From Plantago elongata (lineage: Eukaryota > Streptophyta > Magnoliopsida > Lamiales > Plantaginaceae), in contig JAYMSP010002113.1 in NCBI GenBank assembly GCA_036897095.1, positions 1-26,215 on the forward strand: a DNA stretch of 26,215 nucleotides, written 5' to 3'. Both the position numbers and the translations under genes were made by a program. The notes below the pieces were generated by a model. It worked only from the letters and a program-made list of their open reading frames with translations, ran no database searches and was not told the origin of the DNA. Positions 15,818 to 25,212 of the stretch are shown here, piece after piece (positions within the stretch are counted from its first letter, which is position 1; each line of letters opens with the position of its first letter).

Positions 15818-16260
15818 CTAATGCCATAAGTTGAATTTGGAAATTATGCTCTGAAGTGATCCTTGGAAAGTGCCTCCATCATCACCCTCTAGTGCAGATA
15901 TATCGGCATTAGTGCAACACCTGCAGCAATTGAATACTCCACTGGCCAAGCTTGAGCCTTGAACTTCATGTGGATCTTGTTTTTCAAAAACATCTAGCTC
16001 ATTTTGGTTGAACACAACATCAACACTGCACCGTAGGTCCATAATCAAGTCCTTCACATAATTTCAGCATACACTCTATTTCTAAATTCCTCCATGATAG
16101 GATTCTCAGGGGTGACCTCTACCGTCTTCTAATCAGTGTTGTTTTTTTAATTTGCTAACACATTCTATTTTATAGTATGCACCAATACTTTGTACCTCTA
16201 CAATTTCACGCGGATCAAATTCAAATTGCACAAAAATATATTTAAGATGTTGCTTATATT
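15818..16260 (-). pseudogene. Decayed coding sequence, family not recognised
   Basis: On the minus strand, 16260-16150 gives an open segment containing FVQFEFDPREIVEVQSIGAYY. After stops or a short non-coding gap, a frame resumes (VTPENPIMEEF, near 16110), breaks at a TGA near 16063, and continues one base out of phase over 16057-15818 (residues such as VVFNQNELDVFEKQDPHEVQ and CCRCC). The style suggests a real gene with indels. Plant Helitrons often carry extra genes and a Helitron helicase end lies 1 kb away on the same strand, so co-transport is possible, but I do not recognise the family. Confidence 0.3.
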
Positions 16261-16979
16261 TTAAGCTAATCTTGCCATTGATATTGCGTACACATACAAA
16301 CAATAACATCGAAGAGATTTAAAAATAAATAATCAATTTTTGAGAGTCCTACCTTTGGAGTTAGGACGTACATAGTATGCAGTCCATCTGCGGTAAAAAA
16401 TTTATCATCTTGCATGTGCCTTCTCAACAAAGTTAGCATACAGATGGCTATTTGGAATGTTCATGCCTGGCAAATTAAATAGATCAGAATCACGACATAT
16501 TCAAGATCCCATCATGAAACCAATGAGAAATAAAGCACGATACTTCACACTTATGCATCTATTAAACAATTCTTAATCATCAACAGTGAAAGAATACAAG
16601 CAACACTTAAAGTGCTAAATCACAACAATCTTATGACATTTCATCGATTATTCAAACAAAAAAATTTACATTAGATAAGCATTTGCTTGAATTACAAATG
16701 GAGATACTATAATAATCAGTTTGAGTCGAGATAAACTGAAATTTTAAAGGAGTTGTTGCTGAAAGTCGTAGAACCCATGCTCATTCAGCTGAACCAACTC
16801 CCTATAGAATTCCAATAATGCATCCGAAAACCATGGAGAATAACAACCCACTACTCATAGTAATGTTGAAATTAAAACAAATACACTAAAAAAGGTTAAA
16901 ATATTATGCAATAAATTACCATGATACAATGCATAAATTTCACAGCTTGTGTAGGGTACATTTGTGTACATGTGTCTAA
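16261..16979. other. AT-rich sequence between decayed fragments, nothing recognised
   Basis: No extended open frame and no clear repeats were seen. It separates the unrecognised remnant from the duplicated tail of the Helitron helicase fragment. Confidence 0.35.
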
Positions 16980-17065
16980 GCATCTGAGCTTTAATTTGAT
17001 CTCGCATGTTGTAATACCTCATTGCGAACACTGTTCGTAACTGTGAAAACCTGAGTGGAATTAAC
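16980..17065 (-). repeat. Partial duplicate of the Helitron-helicase tail
   Basis: 16980-17065 aligns with 17214-17298 in the same orientation (GCATCTGA-CT-TAATTT at the start of both, GAAT-AAC at the end), with many substitutions. The peptides also align: LRTVFAMRYYNMRDQIKAQML against TRNLFTRRSHNMLKEIRDQML (each quoted only in outline; shared F, R, NM and QML). The copies are about 234 bp apart. An open minus frame runs through it (17109-16855), with no other recognised domain. Confidence 0.6.
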
Positions 17066-17154
17066 TGCACAAGGACTTTCACAATAAGATAGTCAAGTAA
17101 AACAAACAAATCTTAATATTATTATCACCTGAGCAACTTTTTAAATAAGAAAAT

Positions 17155-17560
17155 TCAGATTCTTACAGTGATTGGAATGCAGAATTTGTGGGCCCATTCC
17201 TTGTTGTCTCCAAGCATCTGATCTCTAATTTCTTTTAGCATGTTGTGAGACCTCCTTGTAAACAGGTTCCTAGTCCTGTTGGACTGAATAGAATCAACCT
17301 TAGGAGGGCGAATTAACAATCTAACAGAACTTTCCCTCCTCACCCTTGAAAGTGCCACGTACAGTTGGCCATGGGAGAAAATTAGCTCAGGCAAATAAAT
17401 TCCAACTTGGTCCAAAGTTTGTTCTCGAGCCTTGTTGATAGTCATAGCAATCATAATCGGATTGGGAACTGGTGTCTCTTGAATGAAATCAGACTTCCCA
17501 TGTAAGCTTTTCCTCGAGGTGTGAAACTAGTCCTATAGATACAAAGCTTCCCTTGTAAGC
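17155..17560 (-). pseudogene. C-terminal fragment of a Helitron (Pif1-like) helicase
   Basis: The open frame from 17454 reads AMTINKAREQTLDQVGIYLP and then FSHGQLYVALSRV, which are the last helicase motifs (V and VI) of the Pif1-type helicase in Helitron Rep/helicase proteins. The family usually has a Gly/Gln-rich QGQT where this copy has REQT. The upstream piece FKRHQFPIRL lies in a different frame just before it (about 17488-17459), and the shift is explained by one missing base near 17457. Before that, a partly matching segment extends to about 17560. After the motifs, NRTRNLF resembles the usual end of these proteins. The Rep nuclease and helicase motifs I-IV are absent, so this is a dead remnant. 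Confidence 0.85.
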
Positions 17561-18900
17561 TTGATATAGGAAGTCAAATTTTTATACAACAGTAACCATG
17601 AACATTCAGTTAGCCAAGCTTCAAAAACTAGTAAATCAAATGCTACCTTAAGATCTTCAGATCATAGTGCTAACTGAAACTGAACAAGAATTTGTGACTT
17701 TCCAAAATCAAAATTCCACATTATTTCGCATATTAAAATCCAGCACCCAGCAACATGTCCTTAGTATGAGCAAGTATTCTACTTGTACCATATGAAGACA
17801 TCACTACTGCAGGCAAACCTTGCAATACAGAAGCACATTGTGCTTGCCATAATGTGCAAAGCATAATTAAGAAAATAATTACAAAAGATCCTCTATCTTG
17901 ATAACAGAACTGTCTAAAATTTCCAAGCTACCTCCATGATTGAGGTCCATTTCAGAAGTAGATAATTAATTAGTCCCAAAACAGTTAAGAGACTTGGCCA
18001 CCCGCAAGCTTAAGCGAAATTGTAACAATTACCAAGTAAAGGTCATTTCAAACTATTGTAATAAATCCTTACTGTTTACCTAAAGTCCAACTATGTAGAA
18101 GGTCATAAAAATATCATAATTATTCCCGAACATCAATAATAATGCAATGATTTGGTACATAGAATGGTCCAATGACCATCAACAATAGGCTTTCCCTAAT
18201 AAGTGTTTTACAAGACATCCCTCCTCGTGTGCTTCTAATCTAATCAATCAGCAGTTAAAAAAACATAAGCAGATACTTATTTCCAGGCTATATAATGTTA
18301 GACAGGTTTGAATAAGCAATTACAATTCCAGTTCGAATATTTTGGAAACAATATATGAAGCAGTTTGAGAGCGAAAATTATTTTGCTCAAATGCCCAATG
18401 AAGCAAAAGATAAATAAGGAAAAGCAGCAACCCCAATTCTCAGCCTACACACCATAACAAGGGTATACATCGGAATTGTTATTGTGTGAGGCGTACAGTG
18501 AGACATTACAAACCTCAAACAGAAATCACGGTCAATCTTGAGAAGAAGCGCAATATGTTTATACAAAAAAATTGATCAATAACACCCGTAAAGAATGCTG
18601 AAGCTGGTGGTGAAATAAATAGGGCCATGGGCATGGAGTGGACTTGAAGGCGGGGTAGTGGGGCTGCGGTTGTGTAAAAAATTAGAAACCGATGCAGATA
18701 AATTAGGGGGTGTTAAAGAGGATAGTGAGTAGTGAATGCCCTATATTTGGGCCACGAGGTGTAAAAAGATGCCTACGAGAGGTGGTGCAGTGTTTGGTGT
18801 TTGACGGAAACGGCGGCTCACTTGGAGGCGCCGCTTGGGCTGAGCGAGTAAAACAACAGGCAAGAAAATAAAGAATAAAGTGCTGATCGATATGGCATTT
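17561..18900. other. No gene recognised; possibly remnant host or captured sequence
   Basis: The first kilobase is AT-rich without structure. From about 18590 to 18850 composition is clearly more GC-rich. On the minus strand an ATG near 18628 opens a short frame (ALFISPPASAFFTG), and another open stretch at 18960-18703 contains APPSEPPFPSN and RRHLFTPRGPN. These could be parts of a host exon or a fragment captured by the Helitron, but there is no domain to support either. Confidence 0.3.
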
Positions 18901-18915
18901 GACCATTTGAATCAG

Positions 18916-19050
18916 ATTTTGGTGAAATTGTGTTTGGAATGGAATTGAAATGGCACTCAAATGATTTTTTGGTCGAGATTTTGGTGAAATTGTGTTTGGA
19001 ATGGAATTTATTTTGGTGAAATTGTGTTTGGAATTGAATTGAAATGGGGT
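18916..19050. repeat. Minisatellite: ATTTTGGTGAAATTGTGTTT, three copies
   Basis: The 20-base word begins at 18916, 18978 and 19010, each time followed by GGAAT(G/T)GAATT. Spacings are 62 and 32 bp, so the middle unit is a shortened copy. The surrounding AAATGG words at 18949 and 19041 belong to the longer unit. Confidence 0.8.
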
Positions 19051-19357
19051 ATTTGAAGTGTATTTTAGGCCAAATCAATGTTCATCGAGCCAAATGGAAT
19101 GATTTGAGTGTCATGCCAACCTGACAACTCGAATAGTTGTTTTACGCTTTTTCAGAGTTGTCTGAGCAAAGTGAGACTTATTATTATTGTTTAAATATTA
19201 ATTTGTAAATATACATTGTCTAATTAGATTAAAATTTTAAAATGTTATGTTTTATAGAGTATAATTTTACTCAACATTGTCATATACCTAAGAAGGGGAA
19301 TAAGCACGCCTTGGTTCGAGTGGCATTTCACTCTTGACCACAACTCATTCGATGATT
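19051..19357. other. AT-rich intergenic sequence, nothing recognised
   Basis: Nothing coding is visible. It leads into the SINE insertion; GGTTCGAGTGG at 19312 superficially resembles a polymerase III B box but has no partner A box. Confidence 0.35.
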
Positions 19358-19470
19358 CTTCAACATCAGTTTTTTTTAAACGACAAAGGTGACTCGAACC
19401 CCCGACCTATAGGTTAGCTGTGAAGCGTCTTACTAACTGAGTTGCACTTCGTTGTCCTTCAACATCAGTT
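19358..19470 (-). mobile_element. Short tRNA-derived SINE with target-site duplication
   Basis: On the minus strand the body reads from about 19456 to 19372. It has an A-box-like TGCAACTCAGTTAGTAAGAC, a B-box-like GGGGGTTCGAGTC (about 19399-19387) and a terminal A-run (T-run 19370-19377 on plus). The outer GACAA and TTGTC could pair like a shortened acceptor stem. Both sides carry the identical 14-mer CTTCAACATCAGTT (19358-19371 and 19457-19470), a target-site duplication of the length expected for LINE-driven insertion. The body of about 85 bp is short for a SINE, so it may be a retrotransposed tRNA-like RNA or a truncated family member. The source tRNA was not determined. Confidence 0.8.
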
Positions 19471-19899
19471 GGTTGCTTCGATCATCTTCACAATCGACAA
19501 TCACCCTTTCGATAGCTTTGCCTATGTTGCTTACCCCCGCGGGATCATGACCCCTTGTCCTAGCTCTTCTTTTAAGGCACTTTCAAGAAAACCTTTCTCT
19601 GATTCCCATTTTTTTATGCATGGAATCTAAAATACAACTTTTACACTTACGTAGAAGTTTGAAAGAAATTTCATTCTTGATGTATATAGTATGTTAAATA
19701 GATCGTTCGAGTTTGAGTCACGTTACCATAGTTCTAAATCTTACATTGTATTTGCTCCACTAGTGAGATCATCATTTTTACCTTCATCATACCCCTTGGT
19801 TCAATCACTAATTGACTAAGATCCAACTTGTGAAGTTTTGTGGGTGTTTCGAGCATTTGTAGAAGTGTGCGGTTCGGTTTGCAATTTACAGTGCAAGTT
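19471..19899. other. Flank of the copia element, no gene recognised
   Basis: An open plus frame (19442-19630) begins without an ATG and has no domain. The stretch looks like ordinary flanking DNA. Confidence 0.35.
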
Positions 19900-20365
19900 T
19901 GTTACAACTGGAAGGGAGAAAATGTAATATCGTGCATTTAGTTGAAACGCATTCTTCGTCTCAGCCGTTGAATTGATTGTATTTGTTTGCGATCGAATGG
20001 TTCATGTACACTTGGCGGTTTTCTTCTCCAGCTTGAAGTATAAAACAGAGCAGGAGGAAAAGCTTGCTTAATTCTCACGCAAACTAGTTCCATTTCACCG
20101 GTTTTCTTTTGCTCTCTGTGATAGTCAGTTGAGTGTGTTGTTGTTGTGAGTTTAGGAGTTGAATTCGGTATTGTAATTCTAGCTCTATTCTTTGAAACAA
20201 GGTGTAATCGAGAAGACGACAAAGTAATAAAGCTTTTGTTTCTCCGTGGATGTAGATTTGGACTTATCCAATCGAACCACGTAAATTGCTTTGTGTCTTA
20301 CTTGTTTTAGTTTGTGCGATTGCTTGGTGATTTGTGATCGGCGTTATTGATCGGAATTCTCAACA
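19900..20365 (+). mobile_element. 5' LTR of a Ty1-copia retrotransposon
   Basis: The 3' border is placed at CAACA (20361-20365), two bases before the primer binding site. The 5' border is placed at TGTTACAACTG (19900), because TGTT/AACA makes the usual short inverted termini. Within it lie TATAAAA (20039-20045) and AATAAA (20226-20231), spaced as promoter and polyadenylation signals usually are in an LTR. There is no 3' LTR in the window, so the 5' border and the target duplication cannot be checked. Confidence 0.65.
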
Positions 20366-20367
20366 AG

Positions 20368-20388
20368 TGGCGCCGTCTGTGGGAACTC
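20368..20388 (+). other. Primer binding site, tRNA-Asp-like in its first 9 bases
   Basis: TGGCGCCGT starts two bases after the proposed LTR end, followed by CTGTGGGAACTC. The first nine bases complement the 3' end of plant tRNA-Asp as I recall it. They do not fit initiator tRNA-Met, the primer of most plant copia elements (TGGTATCAGAGC). The match breaks after nine bases, so the true primer may be another tRNA. Confidence 0.6.
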
Positions 20389-20429
20389 GGAGGAGTTTTC
20401 GATTGTAATCACCGATTTGAGTAGTGAGA

Positions 20430-21310
20430 ATGGGATCGACAAGGATTGATGTCGATAAGTTCACCGGTACCAACGATTTTGCATTGAGAAATATCAAAAT
20501 CGAAGCCATCTTGTTCCGGCAAGGTGTAGAGATGGCTTTAATGCGGATAGCTAAGTTACCGGAGAAGGTAACTGATCAGGAGTGGAAAACGATGAATGGT
20601 AAGGCTCATACAACAATTATTTTGAGCCTTGGTGATGAGCCATTGAGAGAAGTTACAAGGGAAGCAACATTTGCAGATCTATGGAACAAGCTTGATTCGT
20701 TGTATTAAACACGATCACTTGCTTGACCATTATTCATGAAATCTCATTTCTACTCGTACCTGATGAATCCTGATCGAAGTGTTATTGAACAATTGGCAGT
20801 GTTCAATAAGATGCTTGATGATTTGGATAGCATCGAAGATTCAAGGTTACCGGATGAGGATAAGGTTATTATTCTACTCAACTCTCTGACAAAGTCCTAT
20901 GAGAGCATCAGAGATGTTATTGCATTCACTGGACAGGAGAATGTCACTCTCGAATAGGTTAGATGTTTGATTAGACAGAAAGAGCAACATAAGGATTCTT
21001 TGGAGAACAATAGTGTGTCTAGTGAGGGACTTATGGTGAGGAGTCACAACAACAAACTAAAGTTTCAACCACATAATCAAAAGAACAAGTTCAATAAGGA
21101 GGTGAAAGGAAAATCACTTGCTGTGATGCCAAATGTTAATAGAGAAACCAGGATATGTCACCATTGCAAGAAACCTGGGAATCTCAAGAAGAGTTGTTTT
21201 CTTCTCAAGAGACAGAAGGAAGGAAATAGGGCTGGACCTTCAAATGAATTTGCAGGAAATGTAGAATTCGATGGTGAAGTGTTGAACATTGTAGAGGTGC
21301 TTAATATTTT
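20430..21310 (+). pseudogene. Copia gag, interrupted by three stops
   Basis: From the ATG at 20430 the frame is continuous apart from TAA at 20706, TGA at 20724 and TAG at 20955; the same frame continues after each. Gag features are FTGTNDFALRNIKIEAIL near the start, LWNKLDSLY before the first stop, and then FYSYLMNPDRSVIEQLAVFN and LLNSLTKSYESIRD, all typical of the copia gag (UBN2-type) domain. A CCHC zinc knuckle, CHHCKKPGNLKKSC (about 21155-21196), has Asn in place of the metal-binding His, so it is damaged too. The frame runs directly into protease, as is normal for copia polyproteins. Confidence 0.9.
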
Positions 21311-21880
21311 TGGAGAACAATTCAGTGATGAGTGGATCCTAGACTCTGGATGTTCTTTTAACATATGTCCTTACAAGGAGTGGTTTAACAATCTAAAGAT
21401 GAGATATGGTGGAAATGTGATGCTGGGAAATGACATGATATGCAGCATACAAGGAACTGGTAATGTACAACTCAAGATGGATGATGATTCTGTGAAGCTC
21501 CTCACAAATTTCAGGTATATTCCTGATCTCAAAAGAAATCTGGTATCCCTGAAAACCTTAGAGGGTAAAGGTTTCAAGTTCACTGCTGAAAATGGTGTGC
21601 TCACTGTCTATGATAAGAATGCATCAGCTGTTATGAGTGGTAATAGAAGGAACAAGCTATACTACATGAAGTGTAAAGTAGTTACAGGTAATGTAGCAGT
21701 AGCTAGCATCAATGACACTGAATTATGACATAATAGATTAGCTCATGTAAGTGAAAAGGGCATACATGAGCTGTACAAGAAGCAAATCTTTGATACTAGT
21801 AAAATGGAGAAACTACAAACTTGTCAAGAATGTATTCTGGGAAAGGCAAAGAGAAATCCATTCCCCACTAGAAAACACAC
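21311..21880 (+). pseudogene. Copia protease and GAG-pre-integrase region
   Basis: Continues the gag frame. The aspartic protease active site is present as WILDSGCSFN (about 21331-21360), with catalytic Asp in DSG intact. YIPDLKRNLVSL follows, typical of the region after protease. TGA at 21726 breaks the frame just before HNRLAHVS, the first part of the zinc-binding integrase N-terminus. The paired cysteines are in CQECILGKAKRN (about 21819-21854). Confidence 0.85.
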
Positions 21881-22413
21881 CAGTACAGCTCCCCCAGATT
21901 ATATTCACTCAGATCTTTGGGGGCCTGTTAAGGTTCAAACTAATGGTGTGCATAAGTTGAGAATGAAAAAGGCATGAAGGTTAAAGTCTTGAGAACTGAC
22001 AATGGCATGGAGTTTCTATCAGAGGAATTCAATCACTAATGCAATGAAAAGGGCATCAAGAGACATAGTACCATACCAGGTACTCCACAGCAAAATGACC
22101 TGGGAGAGAGAATGAATAGGACTCTCCTAGAAAGAACTAGGTGTATCATGTTTCAAGCTGGGGTATCCAAGTTATTCTAGGGAGAAGATGTCACCATATG
22201 TGCTATTTGGTGAATAAAACACCATCCTCAGCTATAAAAATGAAAACACCTGAAGAGATGTGGTATGGAGAAACTAAGAGCTACTCTCACTTAAGAGTAT
22301 TTGGTTGTTTGGCCTATGCTCACATTAGACAAGATAAACTGGAGCCAAGAGCACAAAAGTGTGTGTTATTGAAGGGCTATAAGCTTTGGTTTACATAGAA
22401 GAGCTCTCAAAGG
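21881..22413 (+). pseudogene. Copia integrase core, deleted and frameshifted
   Basis: HSDLWGPV (first catalytic Asp, about 21907) is followed by a junction near 21960 where roughly 110 bp of the usual core appears to be missing. The frame then changes: RTDNGMEF with the second Asp (about 22000) and GTPQQNDLGERMNRTL with the Glu are legible but in a frame holding stops near 22037 and 22178. A further shift puts TPEEMWYGETKSYSHLRVFG (about 22240) and the rest in the frame used by reverse transcriptase, with TAG at 22396. All three catalytic acidic residues can be seen, but the protein cannot be made. Confidence 0.85.
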
Positions 22414-23868
22414 GTGATAATTAGCAGGGATGTCACATTTGATGAGCTGACTTTCCCATATAAGAGCAGTGAAACTTCACTTTCTATAGACATGCATAAT
22501 TCCAGGGATTCTGAGATTGAGGTGGAGCTTGTGAGTGATAGTAGGCAAACTAAAGAGGAGCAGGATGAGATCACTAAGCTTGATAATTTTCACAACACAC
22601 CTTTAAGAGATGAAGCACATGTTACAACTACAAATGAGAATCAAAATCAACTGGAGAATGAGGGTGTAAACCAACCTGTGGTGCAGAGGAGAAAATATAC
22701 TAAGAGGAAGGAAGTTGCAGTGATTACTGAGGAAATCAGGAACTTCCAGCTTACTAGAGACAGGGAGAGGAGAGAGCACAAGGAACCTAAGATGTATGGT
22801 TTCAGCAATATTGTTGCTTACTCTCTGAGCATATGGCAGGACATTGAGTATCATGAGCCTCAAAATTTCCATGACGCTAGTATGAGTGCTCAGAAACAAG
22901 AATGGGTGTTTGCCATGCAGGAAGAGCTGATATCTCTAGAGAAGAATAAAACACGGGAGTTAGTGAACAAACCTCTAAACAAGAGAATAATCAGCTGTAA
23001 ATGGATATACAGAAGAAAAATTGAAGTTAACACTACTAAACAGATTATATACAAGGCAAGATTGATTGCTAGAAGATTCACACAGAAGGAAGGAATTGAC
23101 TACAATGACACTTTCTCTCCAGTAGTCAAACAAACCTCCACAAGGATCCTACTAGGAATGGTAACTCAATTTGATATGGAACTTCAGCAACTGGATGTCA
23201 AAACTGCATTTCTACATGGAGATCTTGAAGAAATCATCTACATGCACCATCCTGAAGGCTTCACTCTTCCTGAAAACCAAGATAAAGTATGTTTGCTAAA
23301 GAAATCACTATATGGGTTAATGCAAAGTCTAGGGCAGTGGTATAAGAAATTCAGTGAGTATATGGAAGAAATTGAATTTACTTAGTCTGGATTTGACAGC
23401 TATGTGTATCTGAAGAGAGGAGAAACTAAAACCAACACATTCTTGTTACTATATGTTGATGACATGCTTATTGCAAGTAGTTGTATTGATGAGATAACTA
23501 ATGTAAAGAAGCAGCTCGGCAACAGGTTTGACATGAAGAATTTAGGAAATGCTAGAAGGATTCTAAGCATGGATATTCATGAAGACAGGAAGGTTGGGTC
23601 TCTAAAGCTAAGTCAGAGTGATTACCTGTTGAAAGTGCCGCAGAGATTTCATATGCAAGAATGCAAATCAAGTAGCATTCCTATTGCTCAACATTTTAGA
23701 TTATCAATGGAACATAGCCCTGATACTCAAGAACATATGGAGCAGATGAGTAAAATACCCTACACTAATGTCATTGGAAGCATAATGTATGATATGGTAC
23801 ATACCTGATGTGGCCTATGCTTTAAGTGTAACTAGCAAATATATGTTCAATCTTGGGGAACAATGTAA
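22414..23868 (+). pseudogene. Copia reverse transcriptase, truncated before RNase H
   Basis: The frame holds an acidic linker and then the reverse transcriptase: KRIISCKWIYRRK (about 22980), FTQKEGIDYNDTFSPVVK, LDVKTAFLHGDLEE (first catalytic Asp) and KKSLYGL. TAG at 23383 interrupts it before SGFDSYVYLKRGE. The active-site LLYVDDMLIA (about 23448-23477) is intact. A small deletion near 23803 shifts the frame, after which PDVAYALSVTSKYMFNLG is still readable to about 23862. The sequence then changes abruptly; RNase H, the polypurine tract and the 3' LTR are missing. The element is dead and cannot move by itself. Confidence 0.9.
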
Positions 23869-24052
23869 GAGCCGTGAATTGTATTACGTGTATCCGCAAT
23901 TAATTCAGTAATAATAATATTATTTAACTGACCCTTGACTATTGACTCGACGAGTGCGAATATATTCGACCAGTAACAACAAGTCGAATTCGGAAATTAA
24001 CGGCCAACCGCCAGTTAATTACGAATACGCGTTAAGTTAATTATTTGATATT

Positions 24053-24105
24053 AAATGAATAAAATAATAATAAAAATAAAATAATAAAAATTATTTTATT
24101 CATTT
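24053..24105. repeat. Perfect 16-bp AT-rich inverted repeat
   Basis: AAATGAATAAAATAAT (24053-24068) and its exact reverse complement ATTATTTTATTCATTT (24090-24105) are separated by 21 bp of A/T. It could form a hairpin or cruciform within the LTR-like sequence. Confidence 0.85.
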
Positions 24106-24509
24106 TTATTCCTAGTCCAGTTCGCGTCCAAGATCATCCCCGATATCGAATTTTCATTTTTCGGAATTTATTTACGAGCCGTTTGGAGTCCAGAAGAAAC
24201 CATGCTTATATAACAGCACCAAAAATGCCCCTGACTTATTCCTTCTTCTTCCTCAATTCCTCTATTTCCCCGTTCATTTTCTCCCACCCCAATTCCGCCA
24301 TTTCTCCGTCCCTGCCCCGCCGCAATTCCCACCAATCAACCGCGATTCCTTCTCCGTGAAGGAGCCGCCACCACCGACCACCACCTAGCCGCCATAGGAA
24401 ATGCCAAAAACACCCTCCGGAATGCGTGGCGGAAGAAAACGCAGCGTGGCCAGAAGAGACGACACGCGTCGACGAACGGAGAGCCGGAGCCGACTTGCTC
24501 GACCGCCTC

Positions 24510-24600
24510 CCGCCTATAAATAGGCCACTCCGCCCTTCTTCTCTGTCACACCACTCCCTCGCTCTCTCGTTCTCTTCTTACCTCACTCACTCTCGCACCC
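24510..24600 (+). promoter_or_regulatory. LTR-type promoter: TATA box and CT-rich start region
   Basis: CTATAAATAGG at 24513-24523 is an excellent TATA box, and the following CTTCTTCTCTGTCACACC and CTCGCTCTCTCG runs suit a transcription start and leader. Another TATA-like TATATAA lies 300 bp upstream at 24209. It probably drove the retroelement. Confidence 0.5.
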
Positions 24601-25212
24601 TCACTTCCACCGCCGCCTGTCACCGTCACCGCCGTCTCTCGCCGCACCTTCATTCCACCAGATTAGTGTCGCTATTCGCAATCAATTCCGATTAGTATCC
24701 CTCTTTTTTTCGATTATACTCGAATTAAGGACGGGAAACTGAGTAGTTATTATTTGCAGCTTCTTCTTTTTGCCAGCCACCCTGTTGCCACCGCACAACC
24801 ACCCCCAGCCTAGTCGCTTTTATCCTGCTCGATCAATCCCCCCGGTTAGTGCCGTTTTATTCGATTATACTTAAAATTTGGGTGGGAAAAATTAATTATT
24901 AAACTGCGTTGTTTGATTTTGTTTAACAGTTTGCATTTAAGTCCATCTCGCTTGTCTTATGATGTGTGTATATCATCGTATACCGCGTGCTACGCGACGG
25001 TGTGTCTGATATAGCTATGATTGTCGACTGGTCGTCGACCGTATGTAATTAATTAAATGCGTGAATTGCAATTGTGATGTGTATTGCTGGATTGCGTGAC
25101 TGTGTGTAAGTGTCGACTGGCTGTCGACTGTAGGCTAGGGTATAGTATGATGCTTGTCGTATTGATCTTTTGAACCTGAGGCATAATTAACTGCCCACAT
25201 ACTGTACTGTTA

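Larger units (their letters stand above)
23867..25212 (+). mobile_element. LTR-like sequence, probably solo or partial LTR (Ty3/gypsy-like style)
   Basis: Starts TGTAAGAGCCG exactly where copia homology ends. It has a strongly AT-rich first part, then TATATAA (24209-24215) and CTATAAATAGG (24513-24523) followed by a CT-rich leader, as in long LTRs of plant Ty3/gypsy elements. An open frame at 24426-24695 starts with GTG rather than ATG and is Ser/His-rich; I take it as chance. No coding domain or primer binding site was found, and the right border at 25212 is inferred only from the next TGTAAG. Class and orientation are tentative. Confidence 0.4.

Noticed and set aside
19312..19330. GGTTCGAGTGG as a second SINE or tRNA gene
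   Set aside because: No A box or tRNA fold upstream and no A-run or target duplication.
21158..21604. Minus-strand frames across the copia gag/protease region
   Set aside because: They are shadows of the plus-strand polyprotein, which carries recognisable zinc-knuckle and protease motifs.
24426..24695. 89-residue plus-strand frame as a gene
   Set aside because: It starts with GTG, is low-complexity Ser/His/Arg and overlaps the TATA box and leader of the LTR-like segment.
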